Source: Mycobacterium attenuatum
GTDB taxonomy: Bacteria; Actinomycetota; Actinomycetes; Mycobacteriales; Mycobacteriaceae
Direction of reading: 5' to 3'
DNA: 64,000 bases
Assembly (NCBI RefSeq): GCF_900566085.1
Contig: NZ_UPHT01000032.1
Span: 88,890-152,889, forward strand
Shown piece after piece: positions 45,709 through 55,743 of the stretch. How positions within the stretch are numbered: the first letter of the stretch is position 1; each line of letters begins with the position of its first letter. The notes beneath the pieces are model-generated. The model had not been told where the DNA came from and did no database searches. It worked only from the letters and a program-made list of their open reading frames with translations. A program made the translations under genes and the position numbers.

Positions 45709-46356
45709 CGCAACCATCCCTTCTCAACCGGCCTTCTCGGCCGGGCCACCACCATGACGACGGAATCGCGGATCATGTGGCCGCCCGGATATCGCGCCCA
45801 ATCGGCCCAACCGGCCCCATTTCGGCCCACTGGGCCTGCGGCACACATGTGATCGGAATGGGTGGCGGTATCTCGGCGCACTGACGGCTGCCCCCATTTC
45901 CGCACCGTCAGCACCATCGCGCACCGCACCCGTCGACAACCGTGACAACGGAAAACCATATGACAATCGCGACCGGAAGTTGGTCGATTCGACCAAGCAC
46001 ATAACCAACGCATATCGGTGCATGTCGGCTTGGGCCGGCGGGTACCGCCCGCGGCGATCCGGACGCAATCCGGTGCCGGTGCGGGGCCGGTGTTGATTGG
46101 TCTAGCCACCGGTGATGTGGCTCCTGACCGGCCATCATGGCATGCACCGGGATTGGCATCGGCCGTCGCCGTCCCACCGGGCAACTATCGTGCTCGCGCA
46201 CTGCGTTTCCTGTCGGAAGTACCGCTGCGCCGGCAATTCCGGCAATTCCCGGATCAATGGGCGCTGCTGTCGCCACGCGACGCTCGTGGCAATTGCAGCG
46301 GCGGAGTCGCGTTAGGGTGCAGCTATCACCGTGCAGGAAACCCGACGCTCTTCCTC
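45709..46356. other. Gap between PPE and the Rv3415c-like gene
   Basis: About 650 bp of divergent promoter space. Several frames are open but Arg/Pro/His-rich and without ribosome sites or family resemblance; I see no supported gene. Confidence 0.5.
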
Positions 46357-46432
46357 GACCGATATGGCGATTGAAGACCGATATGGCGATTGAAGACCGA
46401 TATGGCGATTGAAGACCGATATGGCGATTGAA
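46357..46432 (+). repeat. Four 19-bp tandem repeats containing start codons
   Basis: Perfect copies of gaccgatatggcgattgaa at 46357, 46376, 46395 and 46414. Each contains ATG GCG ATT GAA. Because 19 is not a multiple of 3, successive ATGs fall in different frames; frames from the first three end quickly (at TGA within the array or shortly after), and only the last ATG (46421) leads into the downstream gene. Confidence 0.93.
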
Positions 46433-47230
46433 TCGCGGTTGGCCGACGCCGCCTTCGGGAGCAGCCCGGGCAGCTGGCCGCTGCCGACGGCGACGACGCC
46501 ACGCCAGCTGTGGCTGCGCTCCGTCGCCGCCGGGGGACAAGGTCGTTATGGTTCGGCCTACAGCGATCTGGAGTGGCTGCGGCGCCGCGTCCCGACCGGC
46601 CGCTTGGCGTCGCTGGCGCACAGCACCCAAGGGTCCTTCCTGCGTCAGCTCGGCTGGCACACGCTGGCGCGGGGCTGGGACGGTCGCGCCCTGGCATTGG
46701 CCGGGGCAGATCCCGAAGCCCGTGGTGATGCGCTGATCGGCCTGGCGGCCGACGCTTTGGGCGTCGGCCGCTTTGCTGTCTCGGCAACGCTGCTGACCCG
46801 CGCCGACGCGGTGCTCGACACGGCCGAGTTACCGGCCGACGCGGCGGACCGGCTGGCGGTGCGGCGCAGCTGGGTGGCCGCGGAATTGTCGATGGCCAGC
46901 GGCGCGGCGGCGACCGCCGTCGACCGTGCCATGCAATCGGTGGAGCTAGCGCGGACGATGATGGGCGGGTCGGCCCGACACCGGGTCAAAAGCGAGGTGG
47001 TGCTGGCGGCGGCGCTGTGCAGCGCCGGCGCTGTCGAGCCGGCCCGCGGCGCCGCTGAACAGGCGCTGGAAGCTACCCGACGGCTGGGGCTGGTTCCGCT
47101 GCGCTGGGCGCTGGCTTGCTTGCTGATCGATATCGGAAGTGTCACGTTTTCGACGCGGCAGTTGCGCGAGATTCGCGATATCTGCGCAGATCAAGTACGG
47201 CGCGCCGGTGGAACCTGGCGTCCCGCTTGA
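46421..47230 (+). CDS. Conserved protein upstream of sigD (Rv3415c-like)
   Basis: A 269-residue soluble, Ala/Arg-rich, mostly helical protein with TPR-like helical pairs (for example RLADAAFGSSPG, SEVVLAAALCSAGAVEPARG). No catalytic motif is visible. The position directly before sigD matches Rv3415c. I take the ATG in the last 19-bp repeat (MAIESRLADAAF). No ribosome site stands before it, so initiation may be leaderless or repeat-dependent. Function unknown. Confidence 0.8.
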   Translation: MAIESRLADAAFGSSPGSWPLPTATTPRQLWLRSVAAGGQGRYGSAYSDLEWLRRRVPTGRLASLAHSTQGSFLRQLGWHTLARGWDGRALALAGADPEARGDALIGLAADALGVGRFAVSATLLTRADAVLDTAELPADAADRLAVRRSWVAAELSMASGAAATAVDRAMQSVELARTMMGGSARHRVKSEVVLAAALCSAGAVEPARGAAEQALEATRRLGLVPLRWALACLLIDIGSVTFSTRQLREIRDICADQVRRAGGTWRPA

Positions 47231-47310
47231 TTCGCCGTCCGACCGTTATTGTCAATCCGTGAATTAGCCCGGGATGTGTCCGGTTCGTAACGTTGGAGAT
47301 ATCGCCGTCA

Positions 47311-47886
47311 ATGACAATTGAAGGGGAACGTCTCGACGCGGTGGTTGCGGAGGCCGTGGCAGGAGACCGGAACGCACTTCGGGAGGTGCTGGAGACCATC
47401 CGTCCGATCGTTGTGCGGTATTGCCGGGCGCGAGTCGGCACGAGCGAGCGGGGTGGCCTCTCGGCAGACGATGTGGCACAGGAGGTGTGCTTGGCCACCA
47501 TCACGGCGCTTCCGCGCTATCGGGACCGAGGACGTCCGTTCCTGGCCTTCCTGTACGGCATCGCGGCGCACAAAGTCGCCGACGCACATCGCGCGGCCGG
47601 CCGTGACCTTGCCTACCCGGCCGAGTCCGTTCCGGATCGCCGATCGGGCGACGCCGGCCCCGAACAGCTGGCCATCGAGGCAGATTCGGTGACCCGAATG
47701 AACGAATTGCTCGAGATCTTGCCGTCCAAACAACGGGAGATCCTCATCCTGCGAGTGGTCGTCGGCCTGTCCGCCGAGGAGACGGCGGCCGCCGTCGGCA
47801 GCACGACGGGAGCCGTCCGGGTGGCCCAGCATCGTGCGCTTCAACGGCTCAAAGACGAAATTGTCGCGGCAGGTGACTATGCGTGA
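47311..47886 (+). CDS. sigD: ECF sigma factor SigD
   Basis: A 191-residue sigma-70-family factor. Region 2 includes DDVAQEVCLATITALPRYRDRGRPFLAFLYGIAAHKVAD; region 4 is LPSKQREILILRVVVGLSAEETAAAVGSTTGAVRVAQHRAL in parts. The ATG at 47311 has GGAG upstream; a TTG at 47293 would add six residues. In M. tuberculosis SigD acts in late growth and starvation and is held by the anti-sigma factor RsdA, encoded next and overlapping by 8 bp here. Confidence 0.97.
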   Translation: MTIEGERLDAVVAEAVAGDRNALREVLETIRPIVVRYCRARVGTSERGGLSADDVAQEVCLATITALPRYRDRGRPFLAFLYGIAAHKVADAHRAAGRDLAYPAESVPDRRSGDAGPEQLAIEADSVTRMNELLEILPSKQREILILRVVVGLSAEETAAAVGSTTGAVRVAQHRALQRLKDEIVAAGDYA

Positions 47887-48841
47887 TCCCAGTTTCGATC
47901 GACCCGGTTTGGACGAGCTGGCCGGCACCGATCTACTCCTCGACGCGCTGGCCGGCCGCGTCGAAGTCGCCCTCGACGATCCACACGATGACGCGTTGGC
48001 CACCCTGATGGGGGAATGGCGCGACGACCTGCGGTGGCCGCCGGCCAGTGCGCTGGTGTCGCCGGATGAGGCCGTCGACGCGCTGATCGAGGGGATCGCC
48101 GAACGCCGGCGCTCCCGCCGCGCGCTGGCAGCGGTCGGGTCGGTGGCCGCGACGCTGCTGGCGCTGAGTGGGTTCGGTGCGTTAGTGGCCGATGCGCGAC
48201 CCGGCGACGCCCTCTACGGCCTGCACGCGATGATGTTCAACGAACCACGGGTCAGCGATGACCCAATTGTGTTGTCGGCCAAGGCCGACCTCGCCAAGGC
48301 CGAGCAACTGATCGCCCAGGGGCAGTGGGATCAGGCCGAAACCCAGCTGGCCGAAATCAGCAGCACATTGCAGGCCGTCAACGACGGCAGTCGCCGGCAG
48401 CACCTGCTCAACGAGTTGAACCAGCTGAACACCAAGGTGGAAAGGCGCGATCCCAACGCGACCGTGCCCCCGGGCCCGTCGCCGCAGTCCGTTCTTTCCA
48501 GGGTCTTTGCCCCGGGTGAATCTCCGGCAACATCGTCGGCTCCGTCGGCTTCCGACGCCGATTCGGCAACGACTTCAGGGGCACCGGAATCGGCGTCGCC
48601 GAGCAGTCCCGGCGCTCCGGCCGGGCCGGCGTCCGCGGGGACCACGCCTCCGGTCGGCACATCCGAGACGCCGACCAGCAGCCCCGCACCCCCGACGTCC
48701 CCATCGAAACCGGTGGCAAGTCCATCGGCGGGGCTGCCGTCGGGTCCGTCCGCCGCGTCGCCCACCAGTGTGCCGATGTCTCCGGCTGCGGGCACAACGG
48801 TACCCGGCTCCGCGCCGGCACCGCCCGGGGAACCGGGCTAG
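47879..48841 (+). CDS. rsdA: Anti-sigma-D factor RsdA
   Basis: A 320-residue membrane protein. The cytoplasmic N-terminal ~95 residues (MRDPSFDRPGLDELAGTDLL) contain the SigD-binding part. One membrane segment follows (ALAAVGSVAATLLALSGFGALV, ~80-105). An extracytoplasmic helical part comes next, ending in a long Pro/Ser/Ala-rich tail from ~200. The ATG overlaps the end of sigD, so the two are made together. In M. tuberculosis, proteolysis of RsdA releases SigD. Confidence 0.92.
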   Translation: MRDPSFDRPGLDELAGTDLLLDALAGRVEVALDDPHDDALATLMGEWRDDLRWPPASALVSPDEAVDALIEGIAERRRSRRALAAVGSVAATLLALSGFGALVADARPGDALYGLHAMMFNEPRVSDDPIVLSAKADLAKAEQLIAQGQWDQAETQLAEISSTLQAVNDGSRRQHLLNELNQLNTKVERRDPNATVPPGPSPQSVLSRVFAPGESPATSSAPSASDADSATTSGAPESASPSSPGAPAGPASAGTTPPVGTSETPTSSPAPPTSPSKPVASPSAGLPSGPSAASPTSVPMSPAAGTTVPGSAPAPPGEPG

Positions 48842-48893
48842 AAAAACCAAACGGGAATCCGCCTACCGGCGGCCTAGCGACGGTTAGTGACGT

Positions 48894-49307
48894 CTAACGG
48901 CGCCGGTGAAAGCCGTCGGCGTCCGACGTCGCTTCGTTGAGCGAGGCATCGGCGTAGCCGCGGCAGTAATCCCACGTAACGTAGGCGTCCGGCTCGGGAT
49001 CGTAGGCCGGCTCGTGCGGGCGCACGGTGCCGTCGATCAGCAGCTGCAGCAGGTTGGCGCGCAGCATGTCCCAGTCGTGGTAGTGGTCCTGCTGGCACTC
49101 GTCGCAGCAGACCACCAGGCCACGAATTCCCTTGTGTGCCAGCAGAGCTTCGTAGACGGCGAGGTCGGCCAGGTCCGCCTCCACCGCCAGGCGCTCCTGC
49201 TGATCGAGGGGCTGACCGGGTTCGACGGCCTCCAACGCCGCCGACGGGTCACAGGGGTCGTCGGCAAACGGATCGGGCGGCAAACCCGGCGGCAGGTGGT
49301 CGCGCAC
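48894..49307 (-). CDS. Conserved DUF5319-type protein (Rv3412-like)
   Basis: A 137-residue acidic protein with no membrane segment. It has a compact Cys/His-rich site, VVCCDECQQDHYHDWDMLRANL (given here in overlapping parts: CCDEC and HYHDWDM), that could bind a metal. The sequence matches the conserved actinobacterial protein at Rv3412. It is convergent with rsdA and divergent from guaB2. Function unknown. Confidence 0.85.
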   Translation of the reverse strand: MRDHLPPGLPPDPFADDPCDPSAALEAVEPGQPLDQQERLAVEADLADLAVYEALLAHKGIRGLVVCCDECQQDHYHDWDMLRANLLQLLIDGTVRPHEPAYDPEPDAYVTWDYCRGYADASLNEATSDADGFHRRR

Positions 49308-49468
49308 GCCTCTACACTACGCAGCCAGGCAGCCATCGCGCCAGAAATTCAGCGGGCGCGCCGCCCGGGTCCGCCCGGCCGCGCCGCAAGCTGGCGCTCG
49401 GGTCGAGTACGGGCTGCACTGCCGTTGCTGTGGTTCGGTCTCACATTGCCCCGCGGCGCGCGTGGTGA

Positions 49469-51148
<1,680 letters not shown>

Positions 51149-51157
51149 CCCCGCATC

Positions 51158-52297
51158 ATGGTCGAGATCGGCATGGGCCGCACGGCGCGGCGCACCTATG
51201 AACTCAGCGACATCAGCATCGTGCCGTCCCGGCGGACCCGCTCGTCGAAAGACGTCTCCACGGCGTGGCAGCTCGACGCCTACCGGTTCGAGATCCCGGT
51301 GCTGGCACACCCGACGGATGCGCTCGTGTCGCCGGAGTTCGCGATCGAGCTGGGCCGTCTGGGCGGGCTGGCGGTGCTCAACGGCGAGGGACTGATCGGC
51401 CGGCATGCCGACGTCGAAACCAAGGTCGCGCAGCTCTTAGAAGCCGCGGCGGCGGCCCCCGAATCCCCGGCGGCAATCCGGCTGCTGCAGGAGCTGCATG
51501 CGGCCCCGTTGAACCCCGAGTTGCTCGGCGCCGCCGTCGCGCGCATCCGCGAAGCCGGAGTGATCACCGCGGTGCGGGTCAGTCCGCAAAACGCCCAGTC
51601 GTTGACCCCCGTGCTGCTGCAGGCCGGCATCGACCTGCTGGTCGTCCAGGGCACGATCGTCTCGGCTGAGCACGTGGCGCGGGATCAGGAGGGGGCCGGT
51701 GAGCCGCTGAATCTGAAGACCTTCATCGCCGAGCTTGACATTCCGGTGGTCGCCGGTGGGGTGCAGGACCACCGCACGGCGCTGCACCTGATGCGCACCG
51801 GGGCCGCCGGCGTGATCGTGGGCTACGGCTCCACCCAGGGTGTGACCACCACCGACGATGTGCTGGGCATCAGCGTGCCGATGGCCACCGCGATCGCCGA
51901 TGCCGCGGCCGCCCGACGCGAATACCTCGACGAGACCGGCGGCCGTTACGTGCACGTGCTGGCCGACGGCGATATCCACACCTCCGGTGAGCTGGCCAAG
52001 GCCATTGCCTGCGGGGCCGACGCGGTGGTGCTGGGCACGCCGCTGGCCGAGGCGGACGAGGCACTGGGCCGGGGCTGGTTCTGGCCGGCCGCGGCGGCCC
52101 ACCCGTCGTTGCCGCGCGGGGCGTTGCTGCAAATCGCGGTGGGTGAGCGGCCGCCGCTGGAACGACTCCTCAACGGACCGTCCGACGACCCGTTCGGCAC
52201 TCTCAACCTGGTCGGCGGGCTACGCCGGTCGATGGCCAAGGCCGGTTATTGCGATCTCAAGGAATTCCAGAAGGTCGGCCTGACGGTCGGCAGCTGA
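51158..52297 (+). CDS. guaB3: IMP dehydrogenase-like protein GuaB3
   Basis: A 379-residue TIM-barrel protein of the GuaB3 group, without CBS domains. The region matching the IMPDH catalytic loop reads GYGSTQGVTTTDDVLG, so the active-site Cys of GuaB2 is absent. It is therefore unlikely to be a classical IMPDH; some GuaB3-group proteins have other nucleotide-related activities. Directly downstream of guaB2 and probably co-transcribed. A very strong palindrome follows the stop. Confidence 0.95.
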   Translation: MVEIGMGRTARRTYELSDISIVPSRRTRSSKDVSTAWQLDAYRFEIPVLAHPTDALVSPEFAIELGRLGGLAVLNGEGLIGRHADVETKVAQLLEAAAAAPESPAAIRLLQELHAAPLNPELLGAAVARIREAGVITAVRVSPQNAQSLTPVLLQAGIDLLVVQGTIVSAEHVARDQEGAGEPLNLKTFIAELDIPVVAGGVQDHRTALHLMRTGAAGVIVGYGSTQGVTTTDDVLGISVPMATAIADAAAARREYLDETGGRYVHVLADGDIHTSGELAKAIACGADAVVLGTPLAEADEALGRGWFWPAAAAHPSLPRGALLQIAVGERPPLERLLNGPSDDPFGTLNLVGGLRRSMAKAGYCDLKEFQKVGLTVGS

Positions 52298-52303
52298 TCC
52301 CGG

Positions 52304-52361
52304 CCAGCAGACGCAGAATCGCACGCGCGGGCCCCGCGCTGTGCGATTCTGCGTCTGCTGG
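52304..52361 (+). terminator. Long perfect palindrome after guaB3, repeat-like terminator
   Basis: A perfect 21-bp stem (arms at 52304-52324 and 52341-52361; left arm begins CCAGCAGACGCAGAATCG) with a further self-pairing GC loop. It begins 6 bp after the guaB3 stop. Its core, cagcagacgca, also occurs just after glmS (12244-12254) and, from memory, recurs between mycobacterial genes. It may be a dispersed palindromic unit used as a terminator. Confidence 0.8.
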
Positions 52362-52458
52362 CGGACAGCTGGCCCGGCGCGCCTCGGCGATGCCGATCGG
52401 ATGCTGCTACCAGGTGGCCCCTTGACGGGCCGAGTGTAAAGAAGGTCATACTGCAGCG

Positions 52459-54204
52459 ATGAAGCCGGATTATGACGTCCTGATTATCGGTTCGGGTTTT
52501 GGCGGCAGCGTGAGCGCGCTGCGATTGACGGAAAAGGGCTATCGGGTGGGCGTATTGGAGGCCGGCCGCCGGTTCTCCGACGCGGAATTCGCCAACACGT
52601 CATGGGACCTGCGCAGGTTCCTGTGGGCACCACGGCTGGGCTGTTATGGGATTCAGCGCATTCACCCGTTGCGCAACGTGATGATCCTGGCCGGCGCCGG
52701 CGTGGGCGGCGGATCGCTGAACTACGCCAACACGCTGTACGTACCGCCGGAGCCGTTCTTCAACGACCAGCAGTGGCGCCACATCACCGACTGGCGCGAC
52801 GAGCTGATGCCGCACTATAAGCAGGCCCAGCGGATGCTCGGCGTGGTGAAAAACCCGACCTTCACCGACGCGGACCGCATCGTCAAGGAGGTCGCCGACG
52901 AGATGGGGTTCGGCGACACCTGGGTGCCGACCCCGGTCGGGGTGTTCTTCGGTCCCAATGACACCAAGACGCCGGGCAAGACCGTGCCCGACCCGTATTT
53001 CGGCGGCGCAGGTCCGGCTCGTACCGGCTGCATCGAATGCGGCGAGTGCATGACGGGCTGCCGCCACGGCGCCAAGAACACGCTGGTGAAGAATTACCTG
53101 GGCCTGGCGGAATCGGCTGGGGCAGAGGTGATTCCGATGACGACAGTGAAAGGCTTCGAGCAGCGGCCCGACGGGTTGTGGGAAGTTCGGACCGTTCGCA
53201 CCGGTAGCTGGGCGCGCCGGGACCGGCGCACCTTCACCGCCACGTATCTGATTCTGGCCGCGGGCACCTGGGGGACTCAGCATCTGCTGTTCAAGATGCG
53301 CGACGCCGGCAAGCTGCCCCGGCTCTCCAAACGCCTGGGCGTATTGACCCGCACCAACTCCGAGTCGATTGTCGGTGCCGCGCGGCTGAAGGTCTCACCG
53401 GACCTGGACCTGACGCACGGGGTGGCCATCACGTCGTCGATTCATCCGACGCCGGACACCCACATCGAGCCGGTCCGCTACGGCAAGGGGTCCAATGCGA
53501 TGGGGCTGCTGCAGACGTTGATGACCGACGGGACCGGTCCCGAAGGCACCGACCTGCCGCGCTGGCGGCAGCTACTGCACCAGGCCGGCGAGAATCCGCG
53601 CAAGATGATCCGGCTGCTCAATCCGCGGCAGTGGAGCGAGCGGACCGTGATCGCGCTGGTGATGCAGCACCTGGACAACTCGATCACCACGTTCACCAAG
53701 CGCGGAAAGCTGGGCGTCCGCTGGTACTCCAGCAAGCAGGGACACGGCGAACCCAACCCCACTTGGATCCCGATCGGCAACGAGGTCACCCGACGCATCG
53801 CCGCCAAGATCGACGGCGTGGCCGGCGGCACCTGGGGCGAACTGTTCAACATCCCGCTGACCGCACACTTCCTCGGTGGTGCGGTGATCGGGGACAGCCC
53901 GCAAAGCGGCGTCATCGACCCCTACCACCGGGTCTACGGCTACCCGACGATGTTCGTTGTCGACGGCGCCGCGATCTCGGCCAACCTGGGCGTCAACCCG
54001 TCGCTGTCCATCACGGCCCAGGCCGAGCGTGCGGCTTCGCTGTGGCCGAATAAGGGCCAGAACGATCAGCGGCCGCTGCAGGGCGACGCGTACCGCAGGC
54101 TGGATCCGATCGAGCCGGAGCATCCGGTGGTTCCCGCCGATGCGCCGGGGGCGTTGCGGTGGTTGCCGATCACTCCGGTCAACACCGCAGCGGACGCGGG
54201 TTAG
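52459..54204 (+). CDS. choD: GMC-type flavoprotein, annotated cholesterol oxidase ChoD
   Basis: A 581-residue FAD enzyme. The dinucleotide-binding motif is LIIGSGFGGSVSALRLTEKG at residues ~6-25; GAGVGGGSLNYANTLY and the Cys-rich CIECGECMTGCRHGAKNTL follow; the C-terminal FAD part is FVVDGAAISANLGVNPSLSITAQ. M. tuberculosis Rv3409c is annotated cholesterol oxidase, but its role in sterol breakdown is disputed, and the Cys-rich segment is unlike classical cholesterol oxidases. It ends 7 bp from the convergent dioxygenase gene. Confidence 0.92.
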   Translation: MKPDYDVLIIGSGFGGSVSALRLTEKGYRVGVLEAGRRFSDAEFANTSWDLRRFLWAPRLGCYGIQRIHPLRNVMILAGAGVGGGSLNYANTLYVPPEPFFNDQQWRHITDWRDELMPHYKQAQRMLGVVKNPTFTDADRIVKEVADEMGFGDTWVPTPVGVFFGPNDTKTPGKTVPDPYFGGAGPARTGCIECGECMTGCRHGAKNTLVKNYLGLAESAGAEVIPMTTVKGFEQRPDGLWEVRTVRTGSWARRDRRTFTATYLILAAGTWGTQHLLFKMRDAGKLPRLSKRLGVLTRTNSESIVGAARLKVSPDLDLTHGVAITSSIHPTPDTHIEPVRYGKGSNAMGLLQTLMTDGTGPEGTDLPRWRQLLHQAGENPRKMIRLLNPRQWSERTVIALVMQHLDNSITTFTKRGKLGVRWYSSKQGHGEPNPTWIPIGNEVTRRIAAKIDGVAGGTWGELFNIPLTAHFLGGAVIGDSPQSGVIDPYHRVYGYPTMFVVDGAAISANLGVNPSLSITAQAERAASLWPNKGQNDQRPLQGDAYRRLDPIEPEHPVVPADAPGALRWLPITPVNTAADAG

Positions 54205-54211
54205 CGGGCAC

Positions 54212-55114
54212 TCAGCCGGCCAGAGCCAGTGGCGCGCCGCTGACCACGCGGCTGCGCCGGCCGTGCACGTCGACGGGCACGTCGCCCATCAGGGTGACCC
54301 GGTGCATGAGCCGACGCTGGTCGTCGTAGTCGTCGATGGCCCGGTGCTGGGTTGCCCGGTTGTCCCAGATCGCCACATCACCCGGCTCCCAATTCCAACG
54401 AATCGTGTTCTCCGGCATGGTGATTCGTTGCTGCAGCAATTCGAAAAGCACGCTTGATTCGTGGCTTTGCAGTCCGACGAAGTTGCGCACGAAGGCGCCG
54501 GCCAGCAGGGTGGGCTCACCGGTTTCCGGGTGCACCCGCACCACGGGATGCTCGGTCTGGAAATCGGGCTTCTGGAACGCCTGCCGGTGCGCCAGCTGCG
54601 CCTCGGTCAGTGGTCCGGTTTGCGCGTAGGTTTGCGCGTAGTCGTGGCGGTTGGTGTGCAGCGCCCACAGGTTCTCGACCAGGCACACCAGCGGTTCGGG
54701 CAGGTCGGCATAGGCCGTGGCGGTATTGGCCCACAGCGTCGACCCGCCATAGCCGGGCAGGGTGACCGCTCGCAGCACCGAGGCCGCCGGGTAGTTGGCG
54801 GCGAAGGTGACGTCGGTGTGCCAGCGGTTGGCCTTGCTGTAGTCGGAGTTGATCGGGGTGATGATCGGCGCGGTCTCGGCGGCCAGAACCGAGGCGGCCG
54901 GGTGGCCGATCGGGGTACCCAGCAGGCCGGCGAACGCGAGCTGCTGCTGGTCGTCGAGGTGGTGCTGGTCGCGGAAGAAAATTACCTTGTGGGTCAACAG
55001 TGCGGTGCGGATTTGCTCGACTGCGGCCGGTGCGAGGTCGCCGCCAAGGCGTACGCCGTCGATTCGAGCACCGATACGGCTGCTCAGTTTGTACACGGCA
55101 ATCAAGTCGGTCAT
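54212..55114 (-). CDS. Fe(II)/2-oxoglutarate-dependent alkyl sulfatase/dioxygenase (Rv3406-like)
   Basis: A 300-residue TauD/AtsK-type dioxygenase. Iron ligands are the H-x-D of [14 protein letters not shown] and the distal His in [11 protein letters not shown]; the 2-oxoglutarate Arg is in MHRVTLMG. M. tuberculosis Rv3406 cleaves alkyl sulfates and can inactivate carboxyquinoxaline DprE1 inhibitors. A short duplication (YAQTYAQT) lies near residue ~155. The ATG at 55114 gives the family N-terminus [16 protein letters not shown]; one at 55123 is possible. It is divergent from a TetR gene, with two operators between them. Confidence 0.94.
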   Translation of the reverse strand: MTDLIAVYKLSSRIGARIDGVRLGGDLAPAAVEQIRTALLTHKVIFFRDQHHLDDQQQLAFAGLLGTPIGHPAASVLAAETAPIITPINSDYSKANRWHTDVTFAANYPAASVLRAVTLPGYGGSTLWANTATAYADLPEPLVCLVENLWALHTNRHDYAQTYAQTGPLTEAQLAHRQAFQKPDFQTEHPVVRVHPETGEPTLLAGAFVRNFVGLQSHESSVLFELLQQRITMPENTIRWNWEPGDVAIWDNRATQHRAIDDYDDQRRLMHRVTLMGDVPVDVHGRRSRVVSGAPLALAG

Positions 55115-55134
55115 TGCTGTCATCCTCGAGAAGT

Positions 55135-55182
55135 ACCGGTGTAGTCAATTGACTACACCGGTAGTGTAGTCGCATGACTACA
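55135..55182. promoter_or_regulatory. Two TetR operators between the dioxygenase and tetR genes
   Basis: Site 1 is a perfect 28-bp palindrome at 55135-55162 with core TGTAGTCAATTGACTACA. Site 2 (55165-55182) has the same arms, TGTAGTC and GACTACA, around gcat, and overlaps the tetR ATG. The dyad centres are 25 bp apart. Site 1 lies 20 bp upstream of the dioxygenase start. The arrangement allows the regulator to repress both itself and the dioxygenase. Confidence 0.88.
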
Positions 55183-55737
55183 CGTTCGGCAACCGATCGC
55201 CGGGCGGCACCGTCGGGGCGCGACGAGGTGGCCGTTGCGGTTTTGGAGGCCGCCGCCGACCTGTTCGCCGAACGCGGGCCGGCCGCAACGTCCATCCGAG
55301 ACATCGCCGCCCGATCAAAGGTCAACCACGGGTTGGTGTTTCGGCATTTCGGGACCAAAGAACAGCTCGTCGGCGCCGTGCTCAATCATCTCGGGGCCAG
55401 TCTGACCGCGCTGCTGCGCTCCGGGGCACCCGCGGATGCGCTCGACCGCGCGCTCGACCGCCAGACGCGGGTGTGGGCGCGGACGCTGCTCGACGGATAT
55501 TCGGCCGAGCAACTGCAGGCGCGTTTTCCCAACCTCGCCGAACTGCTCGACTACGTGCGAACCCGCCACCACGACGATGCCAGTGCGCGCCTGGCCGTCG
55601 CCAATGCCGTTGCGCTGAGGCTGGGTTGGCGGCTATTCGAGCCCATGCTGCGTTCGGCGACCGGTGTGCAATTGTCGGACACCGAACTGCGGCAGGCGGT
55701 GCAAGCCGAGGTCGAACGGATCCTCGAACCGCGCTGA
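55174..55737 (+). CDS. TetR-family repressor (Rv3405c-like)
   Basis: A 187-residue TetR protein. The N-terminal HTH is AADLFAERGPAATSIRDIAARSKVNHGLVFRHFGTKEQL in parts, with the typical VNHGLVFRHF recognition helix. The C-terminal half is a ligand/dimerisation domain. The start codon lies within operator 2, so the transcript is nearly leaderless. In M. tuberculosis, loss of Rv3405c derepresses Rv3406, consistent with this layout. It is convergent with the GH65 gene, 6 bp away. Confidence 0.94.
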   Translation: MTTRSATDRRAAPSGRDEVAVAVLEAAADLFAERGPAATSIRDIAARSKVNHGLVFRHFGTKEQLVGAVLNHLGASLTALLRSGAPADALDRALDRQTRVWARTLLDGYSAEQLQARFPNLAELLDYVRTRHHDDASARLAVANAVALRLGWRLFEPMLRSATGVQLSDTELRQAVQAEVERILEPR

Positions 55738-55743
55738 GCCTCC

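Noticed and set aside
45709..46356. Open frames between the PPE and the Rv3415c-like gene (159 and 118 codons)
   Set aside because: Arg/Pro/Cys/His-rich, no ribosome sites and no recognisable family; treated as non-coding.
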